64,000 nucleotides of DNA from Chrysomallon squamiferum (taxonomy: Eukaryota > Mollusca > Gastropoda > Neomphalida > Peltospiridae), in contig CM022672.1 in the NCBI GenBank assembly GCA_012295275.1, positions 28,499,972-28,563,971 of the forward strand, given 5' to 3'. A program made the position numbers and the translations under genes. The notes below the pieces were generated by a model. It worked only from the letters and a program-made list of their open reading frames with translations, was not told where the DNA came from and did not search any database. Positions 10,869 to 24,411 of this stretch are shown one piece after another. How positions within the stretch are numbered: the first letter of the stretch is position 1; every line of letters begins with the position of its first letter.

Positions 10869-12250
10869 TAATAATAATTTAAAAATAAATTAAAAATTAA
10901 AATAAATAAATTAAAATATCTTTAATTTTTGTCCCTCTGACAAGGGGACACCTGCGATGTAGACATTTTTGCTAGGCGACATCGGTGTTCCTATAAGACA
11001 GTTACCACTGTTTAAATTTTATGTTATACTAGAAAAATGTTTCATCTTAACAAACAAAAAAATAGATTTGTCCACTTTAATAAACAAGCTCACAGAAGGG
11101 ATTCTTCCCCCATAGGTGTGTGCTTATTGATGGTTTCTTTTCATACAGCAACCCTTAAAAACTAATTCCTCCCACACCCCATCGTTGCTGCTATCATACA
11201 TAGCTGTTTGCTTACTAATGGTTTCTTTCAACAGTTAATATTTATGTGGACATGCCTCAATCCCAGACAGATGGGTTGTTTATTATTTTCTTGCATTTCG
11301 TATCTTAATACAGGCCATAAGTACTTTTTGAAATGAGACAAAAAGCTTTTTGAAAGACACAAAATCCTCAATTCTAGCCATTTATATTTTATATTTGTTA
11401 AACAACATCTTTGTACAAGAAATCAATTTAAAAAAGAATCATCAATTTTGCTATGTGGCATTAACCTCAGTGTAGTTACCATAGATAAATATTTCGTTTT
11501 AAACCGATTCATCCAAGAATGGATTCACCTTCATAGTCAAGGACAGAGTGCTGTTAATGTGTTTGAGTGGGGTGTGTTTGGTTTACTGTTATTAATGTTT
11601 CACATTATCAAACATGTGTTATTGATTGTTGTACAATCCCACAAACCTCAGTCCACAAAATGGATATTTCCATCTTCATTCCCATGCAAAATGATGTTTG
11701 TTTTTCTTTCTGGTTTATTTCTGATACGATAATACAAAGTAATTCCATTAATTCCCCTAAGCACATAGAGAGGTGAATTTTTATTATTTCTTTGTTTTAC
11801 AGTATATTAGAAATACTGCCAAGCATACCATGTCTTATGGTGGAACAGAGATATCTCATTCAGTCTGTTATGTTGGGAAGAATTTCTTCCTCTACCAGAT
11901 CAAACCGTGAAACCTGTAGATGTTTCAGGTTAGAACAGAACCTGTTTATACTTTCAAAGCATTTGTTCAGTGTTTTTTACTTGTAAATCAACTGGGAAAC
12001 AGGAGGAGTTTTCAAGACATTTTCCAAATCTTGCAATGATTCTTCTTTACAGACATTTAAAACGTGTAATTAAGAAATTGGATTTAATTTAAACTAATAA
12101 TATATACCATACCATTCATTATTAAGTACATAAATTATAAATCATACCATGATCTCTCTAATATCCAAGTTATATCTTTAGGGATTCGCACAATTGTCAA
12201 TTCTAACATTGATTTTCTATTGGAAAATGTTTTGCGCTTACATTTTTTTC
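10869..12250. other. Intergenic stretch without a recognised gene
   Basis: Plus-strand frames at 11448-11732 and 11792-11986 are open by chance or are decayed; neither resembles a known family. A loose direct repeat is visible: GTGCTTATTGATGGTTTCTT near 11118 recurs as TTTGCTTACTAATGGTTTC near 11208. GTCCCTCTGACAAGGGGAC at 10930-10948 can fold as a small hairpin. Confidence 0.5.
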
Positions 12251-12253
12251 AAA

Positions 12254-12445
12254 TCAAGTATGCGACCAGCAGTGTTTATTGTTGTGACAGTTCGGTGACG
12301 TTGATACAGTAATCTTGTTCAGGTCTCCCATTTCTGGGTCAGACATCAGCAGATTAACACTGCTGGTATCAGTCCGACCTGAAATGGTGCTCTGTTCATG
12401 TAACTGTAAGTGGCTATTGGCACACTTAGCCCTGGCATCTTGCAA
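12254..12445 (-). other. Unassigned coding-like ORF, 63 residues
   Basis: Minus-strand open frame with balanced composition (ELQDARAKCANSHLQLHEQ, then STISGRTDTSSVNLLMSDPE, ending NCHNNKHCWSHT and a stop). It is less AT-rich than its flanks, which singles it out from the many chance frames nearby. I recognise no domain. It might be the last exon of an unseen gene, an alternative 3' exon, or a transposon scrap. Confidence 0.3.
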
Positions 12446-12989
12446 CTCACCTATGTCAAAATGAAATTAAATTCCCTGAAATCTGAAAATTGACATTAAA
12501 TGTCTGAAAACTTAATTTTCATAGCACTGACAGAGAACAAAGGTTTGTTTAAAAAATAATACAGCCAACACACTTCATTCTAGACTCGTGTTTGAAACTG
12601 GTATGCAACATAACAATGTTCAAAAGTTGATAATAGAGATATTTATTAATAAAAACAAAATCTACAAACTCTGAACCATGCATCAGTCAGTATATATACC
12701 TCAATCAATACCAGATTCAGTCTTATACTTTTCACTCCTGAAACAAATTATTTGAATTTAAATTGTAAACATTAAATTGTAATGCCATGATTTACTGAAA
12801 ACTTATTATTGCTAATATACAAATCATTACACAGCCCACTAAATAAAAATAACATTAATCTTGATTGTTTTATATATTCATTGTGTTCAAGCTGATTGCA
12901 CAATTACATATAAATAAATTCATGTTCTGGACATTTTCTGTATTTCACAAATAAAAAAGAAATGTGTAAAATAAATCAAAAAGTAATTA

Positions 12990-13160
12990 TATATATTTAA
13001 AAACTGATAAAGAAAAACTTTTTTTTTTTTTTGAATTCAGAAACCAGGTGTAACAATTTTACTAGATTTTATATATATATAGTAAAATGGTTACTCCTGG
13101 TTTCTAAATTATAACAAAAAGTAGGTTTTCTTTATCAATTTTTAAAATGTAACTTCTTTT
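12990..13160. repeat. Long imperfect inverted repeat (foldback/MITE-like)
   Basis: The inner arms, 13039-13064 and 13080-13105, are 26 bp each and complementary except at two positions (AGAAACCAGG.GTAAC.ATTTTACTA), around a short TA-rich loop. The pairing extends outward: TTAAAAACTGATAAAGAAAA (about 12998-13017) pairs with TTTTCTTTATCAATTTTTAA (about 13126-13145). Total arm length is about 70 bp. The shape is that of a small foldback element or MITE; no obvious target duplication is seen. Confidence 0.75.
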
Positions 13161-14744
13161 CATTAATTACATCATTCCTGAGTGTGTGAAATGCACCAAA
13201 TCAAACATATAATAACACTCATTTATTGCAACATTTAAGTTATATATATATATAAAAAATTAGTACTGTATATCATATATAAATATATTTTTAAGGTTAT
13301 TTTCAAAATTATCCAACTATAAAACATGTTTAAATTTATAAAATTAATTTAATCCATAATGTCTTAAAAATAACAATATCAGTTCCATAATGTGTAACTG
13401 TATAAATTTTCTTTCAATGAAGAATTCATTTAGAAAAATTAAAAATTAACAGTTACCCATTTTGATAGAAACCAATTTTTTTTTTACTATATAACCGATG
13501 TAAATAGATGTACTTAAACTTGTCATGGGAATAAATTAAAAGTAATACTGCACACAATATATGTGATTGGAAACAAATCTGTACTATTTTGTAAACTGCA
13601 ACTGTTGTAAATAATAAAATGAAATTTTAACTAAACATTATCTCACAGATATTTACAAATGTGATCACTGGTGCTAACAATACAAATGAGACAACTGTTG
13701 TTAACTATTTGAGGCCAGATATTAGACTTAATTAACCTAGTACCTTAGGGTATGCAGAATCCCCAAAACAAACCCAGAATGTACAATGTTGTAGAAATGT
13801 AATAAAACATTTCAAATATTCACCAATCCATATTTGAATGGGTTTTAAGCAAGATACTGAAAACTATTTCACAAGTATGGCCCAAGAAAAACAACAGAAA
13901 GCAATGTAATCAAACAAGGATGGATGAATATTTGTTTCTAATCTGGATACTTTAATGGGAAAACAGTGCATTTCATACTTGAAGATCTATTTCAGGAATT
14001 CTACACAATGAATGGCTATACCAGAGTTTGTTTCAAATGAGGAAAAAAGAAGGACTGGAAACATTCAATAGATTCAAAATGAAGTTCCTTTCCAAATGCC
14101 TAGAAATTCCTTCCTAAAAAAACCATAGTGAATATAATCAAGCTAAGCAAGCATATTTGTTAATTCCAATTTTGTAAGGTTATCTTCTTACCTTAAATAA
14201 AATATACTGGTAACAACTTAAACAAGGGACCTTATAATAATAGAACAAAAATATACCATTAAAAAAATATGTAATATACTATCTACATTTCTTATTAATG
14301 TACAAGACTATCAACAAGTTCAGTATACAGACATAACATAAAATTCATGAAATAAAATAATAGTTTTATATCAAAATAAAACAACCTTTATCTAATATCA
14401 ATTGTAGATATATAAAAGCCATACACCAAACAATGTATCTATCTACCAGGAAAACAATTAGAACATTGTGGACAATTAAAACAAATGAAAAATAAAACAG
14501 CAGTCACTATTTACATATAGTGATAGAGAGAAAATTTAGGAAATAAATAATTCCTTTTTTTAAATAACTGAACAGAACTTGAATTCATATGCTCCACATT
14601 TGTTAATGATTTCAGGATTTTTTTCCTTCAGATATATTTATATTAAAACTTGTCAAAGTTATAAACAATAAAATAACAATTCACTGGGGAAATGCAGCAA
14701 ACATGGCAGTTCAGTTCTCTTTACTTTGTTAGAACATTAATCAA

Positions 14745-14795
<51 letters not shown>

Positions 14796-15006
14796 CACAC
14801 ACACTATTCAATGAATATAAAGGTAACAATTTAAATATTTCAGAAAAGTATACATTTAAAAGCTGCGGAATATTTTTGAGTGAGGAGTAAAAAGATTACT
14901 TTGACATAAATGCCTAAATCGTATTTGAAAATAAAAATAAAAATAAAAAAAGCTATTTGTTATTGTGTGATGTTGTCTTGTATCTGTATCTTCTTTAGTA
15001 TTTATT
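13161..15006. other. Intergenic stretch and 3' UTR zone of the nucleoside transporter gene
   Basis: No protein-coding region is recognised. The part next to 15006 must contain the 3' UTR of the transporter gene on the minus strand. Several possible poly(A) signals exist in this AT-rich DNA and none can be chosen with confidence. Confidence 0.5.
14746..14804. repeat. (CA)n microsatellite, one interruption
   Basis: About 29 CA units with a single A-to-G change near 14789. It lies about 200 bp beyond the stop codon of the transporter gene, so it is probably in the 3' UTR (as GU repeats in the RNA) or just past it. Confidence 0.95.
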
Positions 15007-18000
15007 CTAAAAGCTTTCAATCAGACTTGCCCATCCAAGAGAGGAGTTGATTCCAGTGACTATTCCGAGTACAAGGAAAAATGCCATCATCATTCCTGCT
15101 GTTCCTGCATTCTCCGGCTCTACTTGTCTGTAACACAGAATAGTTATAAAAAAAATCAGATCTCTTTTTTTAGCAAATGCTCTGATTGTCAACAAATTAA
15201 TTCATTACCATAAAATATTAATGTTGTTCAAAAAAGAATTTTAATTTAAATCAAAATAAATCAGATTTAATTGTAAAATGTTAGTTTCTTCAAAACAAAT
15301 GACATTGATGATAATTTATCTTATTTTAAGTTTGTTAATCCAATTAGGCGTTTCAATTTTATTTTCAACTCAAAAGGAAAAATGCATAGTAAGAAACTGA
15401 TATAAAAATATCAGGCTTTAATTTATCTTTTATTTATTGTCAAAGTAGACAAAGTGGCTTTTTAATTTTTATTAAATTATTTAAATGTAGATCTTAGTCA
15501 TAGAAATGAATTCTTTATAGAACAAAAAAAGCTGATTAGTGATGAAATTTTTATAAATAACATAAAATTTTGTTGTATGGAATTCTATCTTTTTAAATCT
15601 CACTACTGATATTGTTACAGACCTGCAAGAATTCAAAATAATGTATAAAGCCTGAATTCATGCACAACCATTATACTTACTTAGGTGCATACATCATAGC
15701 CAAGCTGCTAAAATATCCACTTGTGAAAGCCATCAACACTCCACCTATGATGTAGACATAGTCATTGCTTATGAGAACAGGCAGAGTTCGATGATCTGGA
15801 CGATAGTTACAGAACAGAAAGAACGGAATAAAGATCAAACCTCGCAACAGAACTGGAATCCACAGCCAACGAGGACCAGGCTGAAAAGACCCAAGTTAAT
15901 CAAAAATAATTTTTAAAATCAACAATACATAAATTAAAGAAATGATGTCTATTTACAAATAATGTGAAATAAAGTAGAAGAGTTGGTAACTCACAACACG
16001 AATCACTTCTGTCGTAATATTTCCCACCATTGCAAAGAAGTTGAAACTCAAAAAACAGAAAATGGCCACAAAGAATGAATCTGAGAAAAAAAACAAAAAT
16101 GACAACAACATAATTTATTTCAAAATTTAAGCACAATTTTCCTATTTGTTAGAACATGAAATTAACTTAACTATCTTTTTGTTCTTTTTATCAGTTCTGT
16201 TTGGAAATTAAAATGTGCATTATATATAATCTCACAAATGAATATGATACTGCATTAAATTTTGAATAAATTATTTAAACTTAATGCTTCACATAATTCA
16301 ATATTTATATTATTTGGTAAACAAATACTGAATACTGACCATCTAGTGGGAAATTTAGTTTCACAATATCACTCTGAATGGCAGGAAATATGGCCAGGGT
16401 CACGAAGAAAACAAACCAAACACAGAATATCAAAACCCAGATCTGCAATAAAAAAAAAATAAAAAATAAAAAATTTAGTTTGTTTTAACAGTGATGGTTC
16501 TTGCTGACATACTGATATTATCCTTCAGTATAAAAGGAAACAAATTCAAAGTAATTTTAAAATTCATCACTCAATCAATCCACAGTTCTGGACGCTGAGA
16601 TTTGTTATAACTATTTTTGGCTGTGCATTTACATGGTATTACTGATAGTCAGATGTGAAAAGATATTCATTTACATTCATTATTGCAGAAAATATATGTC
16701 ACTTCAGTTATCACGAGCAACAAAACCAAAGATGGTAACAACTGATGGGACAATTACAATGACTTAACAATCTTGAATACCTGAAAGTTGGCTGGCACTT
16801 TCTAATAATCTCATAACATAATAAATTCTGAATAAAATTCCAATCCACCTTTTTGAAAACATTCCAGTATCTCTTCATAGTTTGGGAACAGGTTTCCTGG
16901 GATCGGGCTGTTCCTTCAGTCTTTAGGGCAACAAGAGCTTGAAAATGACGGTAAAATTTCTGAAAGATAAGTATTTTAAATTAATTTAATTTTTCAACTT
17001 CAACAAAAATACAAGCCTTCTAAATAACTGAGACATTCTAAGTATTATGTAATTTCTGATTTTTTACTGCAGGTGAAATGACTAGTCCAATTTCATGCTA
17101 GACAAATATTTCATATTTATTGAAAATAATCATTTTTATTATTATTTTTATTTATTTTAAAAATATTTCTTTTTATACACATTTTTAAATATATGCACTA
17201 AAGTAACATTCGCACAGAATTTTTTAACTGTATTTACATTGTTTGAATTTCTTCATAAATAAATCCAGTGATCAGAGTAATGAGTTAACAGAACAAAAAC
17301 TGACAACTCACCGTGAGAGGTAAAACATAGTAAGCATCAAAAGCTATCAGCAACACAACAATAGCAGCAACAAAATAGTATATAGCCGACGTCCGTACAT
17401 TCGGGGCAACTAAAATAAAATTACAATTTAATACAGGCAGTTGTAGGAACTAAATAATTTAAAGGCTAAGTGCTTAAAACAATACAAAGCAAATAATAAA
17501 ATAAGCCATTTAGTTGTAAATAATATTTATGATACTGTAATCTAGGAGCAATTTTAATAATAAAAAAAAATGTATGCACTTTTATGTTGTTTTTATAAAC
17601 CATTCAAGTAGGATATTTTTAAATTTGGATGAATTAGAAACCAGTCATTTACCTCTATTATAAAACTGTTAATAAAATAACACTGGAGAATACCTTACCA
17701 ACAAGAGAGATGATATTGATAACTGAAACCAGCGTTCCAGAAAAATTCTGAAAAAAAAAAAAAAACACAACAAAACTCAAGTAATAATAAATAAATAAAT
17801 AAATATATGAAAATGGGAAAAAAGAATGCATAACCATACTTGCAGAATACATCATTTTAACATGCTTTTATTGTTTTCCTATGTTTAGTATTACTAACAC
17901 AGTACTGATCGTTGACAGAAATATCAATGACAATATTTACAAAATTCAGTTCATTTGTAAACAACAGTGGTCTTAAAACAAAATGAAAATGATAATATAG

Positions 18001-21000
18001 TAATGAATAAAGAAAAATAGAGAAAAATAATATAGAAAAGAAAATGATTAAATAAACAAAATCTGTTAATAACTTACATTTCCAAAGACAATAGCATTGG
18101 TGTATTTCATGGGCAGCATGGCAGCTAACCCATATATACTATTCTGGTAAATACCCACGGCCACTAAAATAAAAGTTTAAATCACTTTCTGATACTGTAA
18201 AGTTAGATTTTATTTTTAACAGAGGTATTAAATAATTTTTAGATTTGATTAAAAAGACATTAATAACAAAAATCTAGGGGGAATTGGACAAGGCAACAAG
18301 GGCAATGATTGACACATAGACAGTGTAGACGCTGAAATACAAATGTTCAACAGCAACTATTAGTAAAAAAAAATGTAATATACAACAGAAAATACATTTT
18401 TTTACCTTTTAATATGATTTTACAGATTCTGTATTTAACTTTTCAGAACTTCTTATATTTTTTCTCTTGCATGATATAACAAAGATTATGCTAAAATAAA
18501 GTACATGCTTATCCACAAATAAATATGGATAAATGTATAAACAGTAAACAGATAAAAATAAACAAGGCTTTAACTGCACTTTACCTGCACTGATGAGAGC
18601 AGATGGCATAAATGGAAGGTGTCAGGAAGTGGGAAGAAGAGGATGGATCTTATTTTGCCTAAAAGCTTTGGGCAACTCCTTCTACAGTTCTGTCATTTGA
18701 CACCATAACAAATAGCTTAACTTCATTTTCATTAAAAACTGTCTATCAAGGTTCGTTTCTGCTGCAAGTTAACATGTTTCTACACTGTCACTGAAAAGGT
18801 GTGCCTGTGATTTGCTGAAGCTTTGTCGTGTAAAATGTCAGGGAGTTTTCAATGATATCACTGTATTTCCCTTTTTTCAAGAACCCAATTTTGAGAAATT
18901 AAAACTATTATCCAAAAGTTTATACATTATTTCACAACCTACTGGCAATTTACTAAAACTACTGCTACTTCAGTGGACAACTAGAATGAAGTCATCTTTA
19001 CAGACTTTCGCCAATAATATGCATGCTAACTAAAAACTAGTGTCACCAAAATCACTGCCAATATACGAGTCAACTATCAGTATTGTTGCTGATCTTTTTG
19101 TCACCAAAAACACTGTATCACTAAAAATAACACTATTACACTTTGGTTTTTTTTTTGTTAGTATGTATGTATTTGTGTAGGTGTGTATTTTAAAATAAAT
19201 AGATTGCTATTTAGTTGATTAAAAATAGTTTTATAAATGAAAGTTGAGTTAGAGAAAAATAAAAAATAAATAAACAGTGAAAACTACTTACTGTTCAGAA
19301 TGGTAACTGAAGCCATTGTAACCCAAAAGAAAATTCCTTGCCCTAAAAACAAAAATTTGTGAAAAAGATAAAAAAATAATAATAAGAATTAAAAATTAAA
19401 AAAAAAAAAAAATAATGAAATCTACCAGTTGGGAAAATGTCACTTGCAACAGCTTACAATCACTATTCCTAACAAGAATGCAATTAGAACATAGGTATAT
19501 ATGTTAACCATGTAAAAGTAAAGTAAGTTATAACATAAAAATATAATACATAACTTCTTATAAAAATTAATTTAAGGGGACATGTTGTGGTTAAAACTAC
19601 ATTTTTTTAAATCTTATCAGATTTGGCTGAAATGTTAATATATCAGTTACACATTAGAAATGAGACATAAAAATTAAAACAAAAAATACTGAACTGTGAA
19701 GGAGCACAAATTGGGTTGATTTCACTGGATCTCAATAACTGATGGGTCAAATTTTTCAAGTGACCTGTTAAAATGGTGTCATGGAATTCAGACGGCTACT
19801 TCAGTCACATCTGTTATTTTTTTTACTATGGAATTGAAATTGTGTAACCAGATTTGTTACTTCAATCACACTTTTTATTTTTAAGCAATGGAATTGAAAT
19901 AATGTAACTTTAATTGTAACTACAATCATATCCTTGCTTTTTTACCGTTTCCGCCAATTTTTCAACTCCATGGCGATGTTATAAAAGGGCTGGCATTTGG
20001 TAATTAAGCAGTGAAGGAAAAAGTCAAGGTGAAAGCTCAGTCAGGCAGGGAAACCAATGTTCTTGAATGACATTGTCTTTACAGACGAGTATGTTAAGCA
20101 ATTGTCTATTCTTATTTTGATAGGGTGTAATGTGCAGTTAACCTGTGTCAATAACATTTATTATACCCCAAAATTTTATGTTTTTATCCGATTCTTATTT
20201 TATCTTGGTTCCCTGTATGACCGTACTCATATCCATTAATAAAAATTACTTAAATGTATGTTTTATAACTGCATAATATACTATTATCAAGTCACCTGTA
20301 TATCATAATTAAATAATTAACATGAACCTTAATTTGTGTTGTGTTTATATTCCTTGTGAGGTGGCCATTAAAGCACCTTGTTACCTAGACTGAGCCTCAA
20401 TAAAACATCCAAGATGTTTAAAGGTGTGACAAATGGATGTGCATGTTAAAACAGTTTTTGTTGTTAATCTGTTTAGTGTCTTTTCTTTTTTGACAATTTT
20501 TAAAATATTGTATTTTTTAAATTGTATACAACAAATGATAATTTAGAAACATAAAATTTTCTTAGCATAATTTGTTTTGTTTGTTTAGAAGCTATTATTC
20601 AATATTGCTCTGTTGTATCATGAGGAACAGGGTCGTTAAAAACACACTATTTAAGTACAGTGTTCACCTGCATGTTGCTTGTCAATAAAGGTTAATAATG
20701 GGAGAAAATATGTGTATTCAAATGGGAGTGATTTTTTCAATAGATTTTTAGTCACTGAACATAAATAAATAAAATAAAATAATAGTGATGTTGCAAACAT
20801 GTATTTCTTTTGTTTTATATCACATTCATTCCCAAACAGTTATCAAAAGGTAGATATCCAAAGAACATAAAAGTTTACAATTTTTTTTAAATTTATCATT
20901 TTTTTATTATTATTATTTTTTAACATCTTTAATGTGTGTCCCCTTCAATTAATGTATCTAAGAGATTTGTAACTGCTGAATTAGATTTCTTACATGAGGA

Positions 21001-23318
21001 AGAGTCAATCATAGCTAATGCAACTGTAAAAATGAAAATGGCTGTCATGGTCAACAAACTGAAAACAATACGTATGGTGGGCGTTCCGCTGCAATCAAAC
21101 AAAAACAATTGATTTTATTAATATTAAAAATACAGAAATTGGTTATATAACCATTCTTCATTCTTATTAATTTATTCAAATGAAACAAATACAAAGTCAA
21201 TATTATACAGAATATGTAATTCAATATGCCAAATATATAATAATAAATTTGAATTTCACTAATTTTTAAAATCAAACTAATCTACATTAATCATCTAACA
21301 GAGTTCAGAAATCCATTACATCAAATATAACAGTAAAAGTGTAATGCTTGTTTTAACCAAAAGTTTACTAAAAAATAATTTCTAAATTTTTATCCATTGT
21401 CCTAAGATCTGGTTTATTTCGGTGAAATATTAAAATTCATCAAATGGAAGTTATGCATCACTTACCCTGAGCCACACTGACAGAACAGGTTGATACCACT
21501 CATCACAACATTGGGAATCTGTGAGAACATGCCAACATAACTCATGAAATTCTTGCTGTATTCAGCTATATCTTTTGACTGTGACGTAGCATTCAGCTTG
21601 TAATCCTCAAAATACTGAATGTAGTGGAGATGAAAAATAAATGCTGTTACAATGTTAGATTACAAACATTCATTAATACAAATACACATCCTGTTTTCAA
21701 ATCTATCTATATCTTTAATAAACATCAAGAAAACAGTTTTGTTTAAACATTAAAAATTACATCACTATTAAGAGTTCAAGCACTGAAAGTACCCAAAACA
21801 AAAAAAAAACTTAAAACATACACTTTTGGCAGTGATGAACATGTTCCAAGGCATTAGAATTCCAATTCCATGAATAACCATGATGATGTAGACCAAATGC
21901 CACCTGTAAAAGATTTCATAATTAATTAACTTTTTTATTCACATGCATAATTATTAATTTTTTTATACACCATAACTAATATACTTATTTATGTTGTTTT
22001 GATGAATTTACTTATACCCTAACAAGCTGATTTTTCAACCAACAATGATGGCATATAAATATAAACTTATGATTTCAGTAATTCAGTAGATAATGTGGAT
22101 TTTTATGAACGGCTACAAAAGTGCATGAAAAGTTGTGTGAGTGAAACACACAAAGTATGGGATGCTTACAAGGTTAATGCAGTTTGAAAATATTTTATAA
22201 AATTTAGAAGTTTTTAAATAATGTATTATTATATGACATTTTACACACAGATAAGAACCACAGAGATTCTGAGATGAAACCTGCTTTCACCACATGGTGG
22301 GTTATTCTTTTTCTACTTGCAACAAAATGGCCTACTCATAAAAGGAATGCATAAACATGGTTTCTGATAAATCAGTCACAATGTTTTGTCTACAACAGAA
22401 CATTTTTGCATGTGAACCAGAAAATAAACTTTAAAAATGAAAAAAAAAGTTACTTTAAAACTGAGCAACATTGTAAGGAAGTTGATTCACCTGTCAGGAG
22501 GTTCATTTTTCTCCAGTTCTTGAATCTTTGACAGGTTTTTAAAATTCAGTTCATCAGGATTTCTCTCCACACCTTCCCAGCCTGGGTCAAGCTTGACTGG
22601 TGACAAAAACTGCTCTCTCTCATCCACAGTTGTATCACCAGATGCTGAAATATTTATTAATCTTTAGTTAACTGCTATTAGTTTATTAGGAAGTAAACAA
22701 ACTTTTGTTTTATTATTATTTATTTATACATCCAGTTTTTAAAAGTTAAGAGCAATTTGCTTCAAGATAAATTATTTAAATTGGAATCTGCCTTTATTTT
22801 CATGACAAAAGTAAGAAAAATGTTATCATTTGATAAAATGCGTGTTATTTATTTATTTATTAGTACATGCAACCATTTTCTTACTGTTCCTTAACATTAG
22901 TTATCTAAAAATTGTAAACAACCGTTTATTAACAAGTGATTGGAACAAAGCAATATTTTGCCTCCCATTAATTCTGAGGAGGAAAATATGTATACTGGTT
23001 GCACAACAGAATTATCAACGTTATACATATTTACTAGAATTAAATTAGGATGTAATAACAGTGTTAAAACTAAAACTAGTTCATCTTATCTAATGCTATT
23101 TGTTTGCAAAGCTTAATGAAAAATGTTCCTTTCTCAACTTTATTCAAAATCATTTGTGTTTACAATTAAACATATTACTTACACGTAACTTTGCCATTAA
23201 AAGGTGAATTTCTCCAAGGACTGTCATAAAGACTTTTGGTCACCATGTAATCTGCACTTCGTTTTGGATTACCAAATGTAGCTAATGGATATGCCTCTTC
23301 AGAATTGCTCTGACTCAT
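15007..23318 (-). CDS. Equilibrative nucleoside transporter (SLC29/ENT family), complete
   Basis: Fourteen coding exons, high to low: 23318-23183, 22644-22491, 21903-21822, 21614-21466, 21088-20994, 19342-19292, 18163-18078, 17747-17699, 17409-17312, 16959-16849, 16442-16340, 16080-15995, 15880-15681 and 15127-15007. They join in phase to 506 residues. TM1 begins near residue 98 and holds the family signature GIGILMPWNMFITAKSYF. GLAAMLPMKYTNAIVFGN matches the TM4-TM5 region (GLAGLLPASYT in human ENT1). GPRWLWIPVLLR and the GTAGMMMAFFLVLGI end match the C-terminal TMs; about 11 TMs are expected. Such proteins carry nucleosides passively across plasma or organelle membranes. The 96-residue hydrophilic N-terminus is long for ENT1/2 and nearer to ENT3/4, but I see no perfect acidic dileucine signal, so the subtype is open. 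The loop after TM6 is short. Confidence 0.93.
19573..20948. mobile_element. Candidate DNA transposon or MITE in a transporter intron
   Basis: The ends look like short inverted repeats: AATTTAAGGGGACA at about 19570-19583 and TGTCCCCTTCAATT at 20937-20950. The interior carries a tandem repeat of about 60 bp (listed separately). No transposase is recognised. The length, about 1.4 kb, and position in the intron between 19343 and 20993 suit a non-autonomous element. The terminal match is only about 13 bp, so this is tentative. Confidence 0.35.
19797..19935. repeat. 60-bp tandem repeat, about 2.3 copies
   Basis: TACTTCAGTCACAT at 19797 recurs as TACTTCAATCACAC at 19858 and TACAATCATAT at 19921. 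ATGGAATTGAAAT is shared by the first two units, at 19828 and 19888. Confidence 0.7.
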
Positions 23319-23386
23319 TGTGATGTGGTGTGAAGTATCAGTTTCAATGTAGAGTGTCTAAAGATATGTCATTCTGGTTGTTTCTC
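23319..23386 (-). promoter_or_regulatory. 5' UTR exon of the nucleoside transporter gene with a 4-codon upstream ORF
   Basis: A splice acceptor, TTCTATAG, precedes GAGAAACAACC on the minus strand (exon edge 23386), so at least one further non-coding exon lies upstream. Within this exon an upstream ATG at 23372 opens ATG ACA TAT CTT TAG (23372-23358), ending 39 bases before the main ATG at 23318. A uORF of this size often lowers or tunes translation. The main start has context CACAATGA. Confidence 0.6.
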
Positions 23387-24363
23387 CTATAGAACAGTAA
23401 ATAAACATTAAACTTTTTTTTTTAAATTAAAGATTTTAACAAAATGGATTGAAATAGCTGTGAAGTCATTTATAACCAACTTCATTTTGTATTTGTAATA
23501 AAGGTTTTAAGTTTTAAAAAAACACATCCTCCATAAAGAACAAAGCATAATAATAATAAAATTATACATCTACTAAACATCATTAAATAATAAAAAATAT
23601 TTTGAGATACCAGTACATGGAATAGTTAAAAATAAAGGAACAAGTGAATTTAATACAAAACATATTCAATGATACAGATATGAACAAATTAATCAGGATG
23701 TATGGCCAGTGCTGTGATATGGGTTATCTTGTTATATCACTATTTTAACAAGACACTTCACTTATCTAAAGCACATTTTACAACAAGGACAGTTTTAAAG
23801 ATTACACAAAATGATTACAATACTTTTCATATATTATAAGCCTAATTTAAAAAAATGCTTAGTTTATCTTTAAAATAATACTTTGAAAACTATTGGTATC
23901 TTCTGGTGTATAGTTTCAAAAACAAATGAAATGAAAGGTCAGCAACACCCAAGATAAACACATGTAACTGTAACTGTAATGTATAAAGTTAATTAACAAA
24001 CTAAAATCCATAAATTCTTTTTAACTAACAAAAAATTATCAGTGAGAACTTTTTGGTCAGTTGTTTAAGGCTCTGTTCTGCTGTTGAATATGCTAATCAG
24101 CTTTTTGTTTGCTTGCCCTAACACAGTAATGTTATACATCTGGCCAGAGACAACAAAGTTAGGATCGGTCCTTGTCTGTTAAGCAAACTTATCAGATATC
24201 AGTGTTTGTTTTTCACCAAGTCAATTATGTACTGTTTAATGAAGTTCTTTAGGCAAGATTAATTAATCAATGTCAATATTATTTTTTAACTTATTATTTT
24301 CAATAATTTTCTCATTAAAAAAGCTGTCTTTTTGTTGTTTCTTCATTCTTTCTTTTTTCTTAA

Positions 24364-24411
<48 letters not shown>

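Noticed and set aside
11448-11986. Overlapping plus-strand frames that look hydrophobic
   Set aside because: No family resemblance, no splice-consistent chain, and typical of random AT-rich translation.
18812-19033. 73-residue plus-strand frame in a transporter intron
   Set aside because: No recognised motif; antisense to the host gene and not bordered by useful splice sites.
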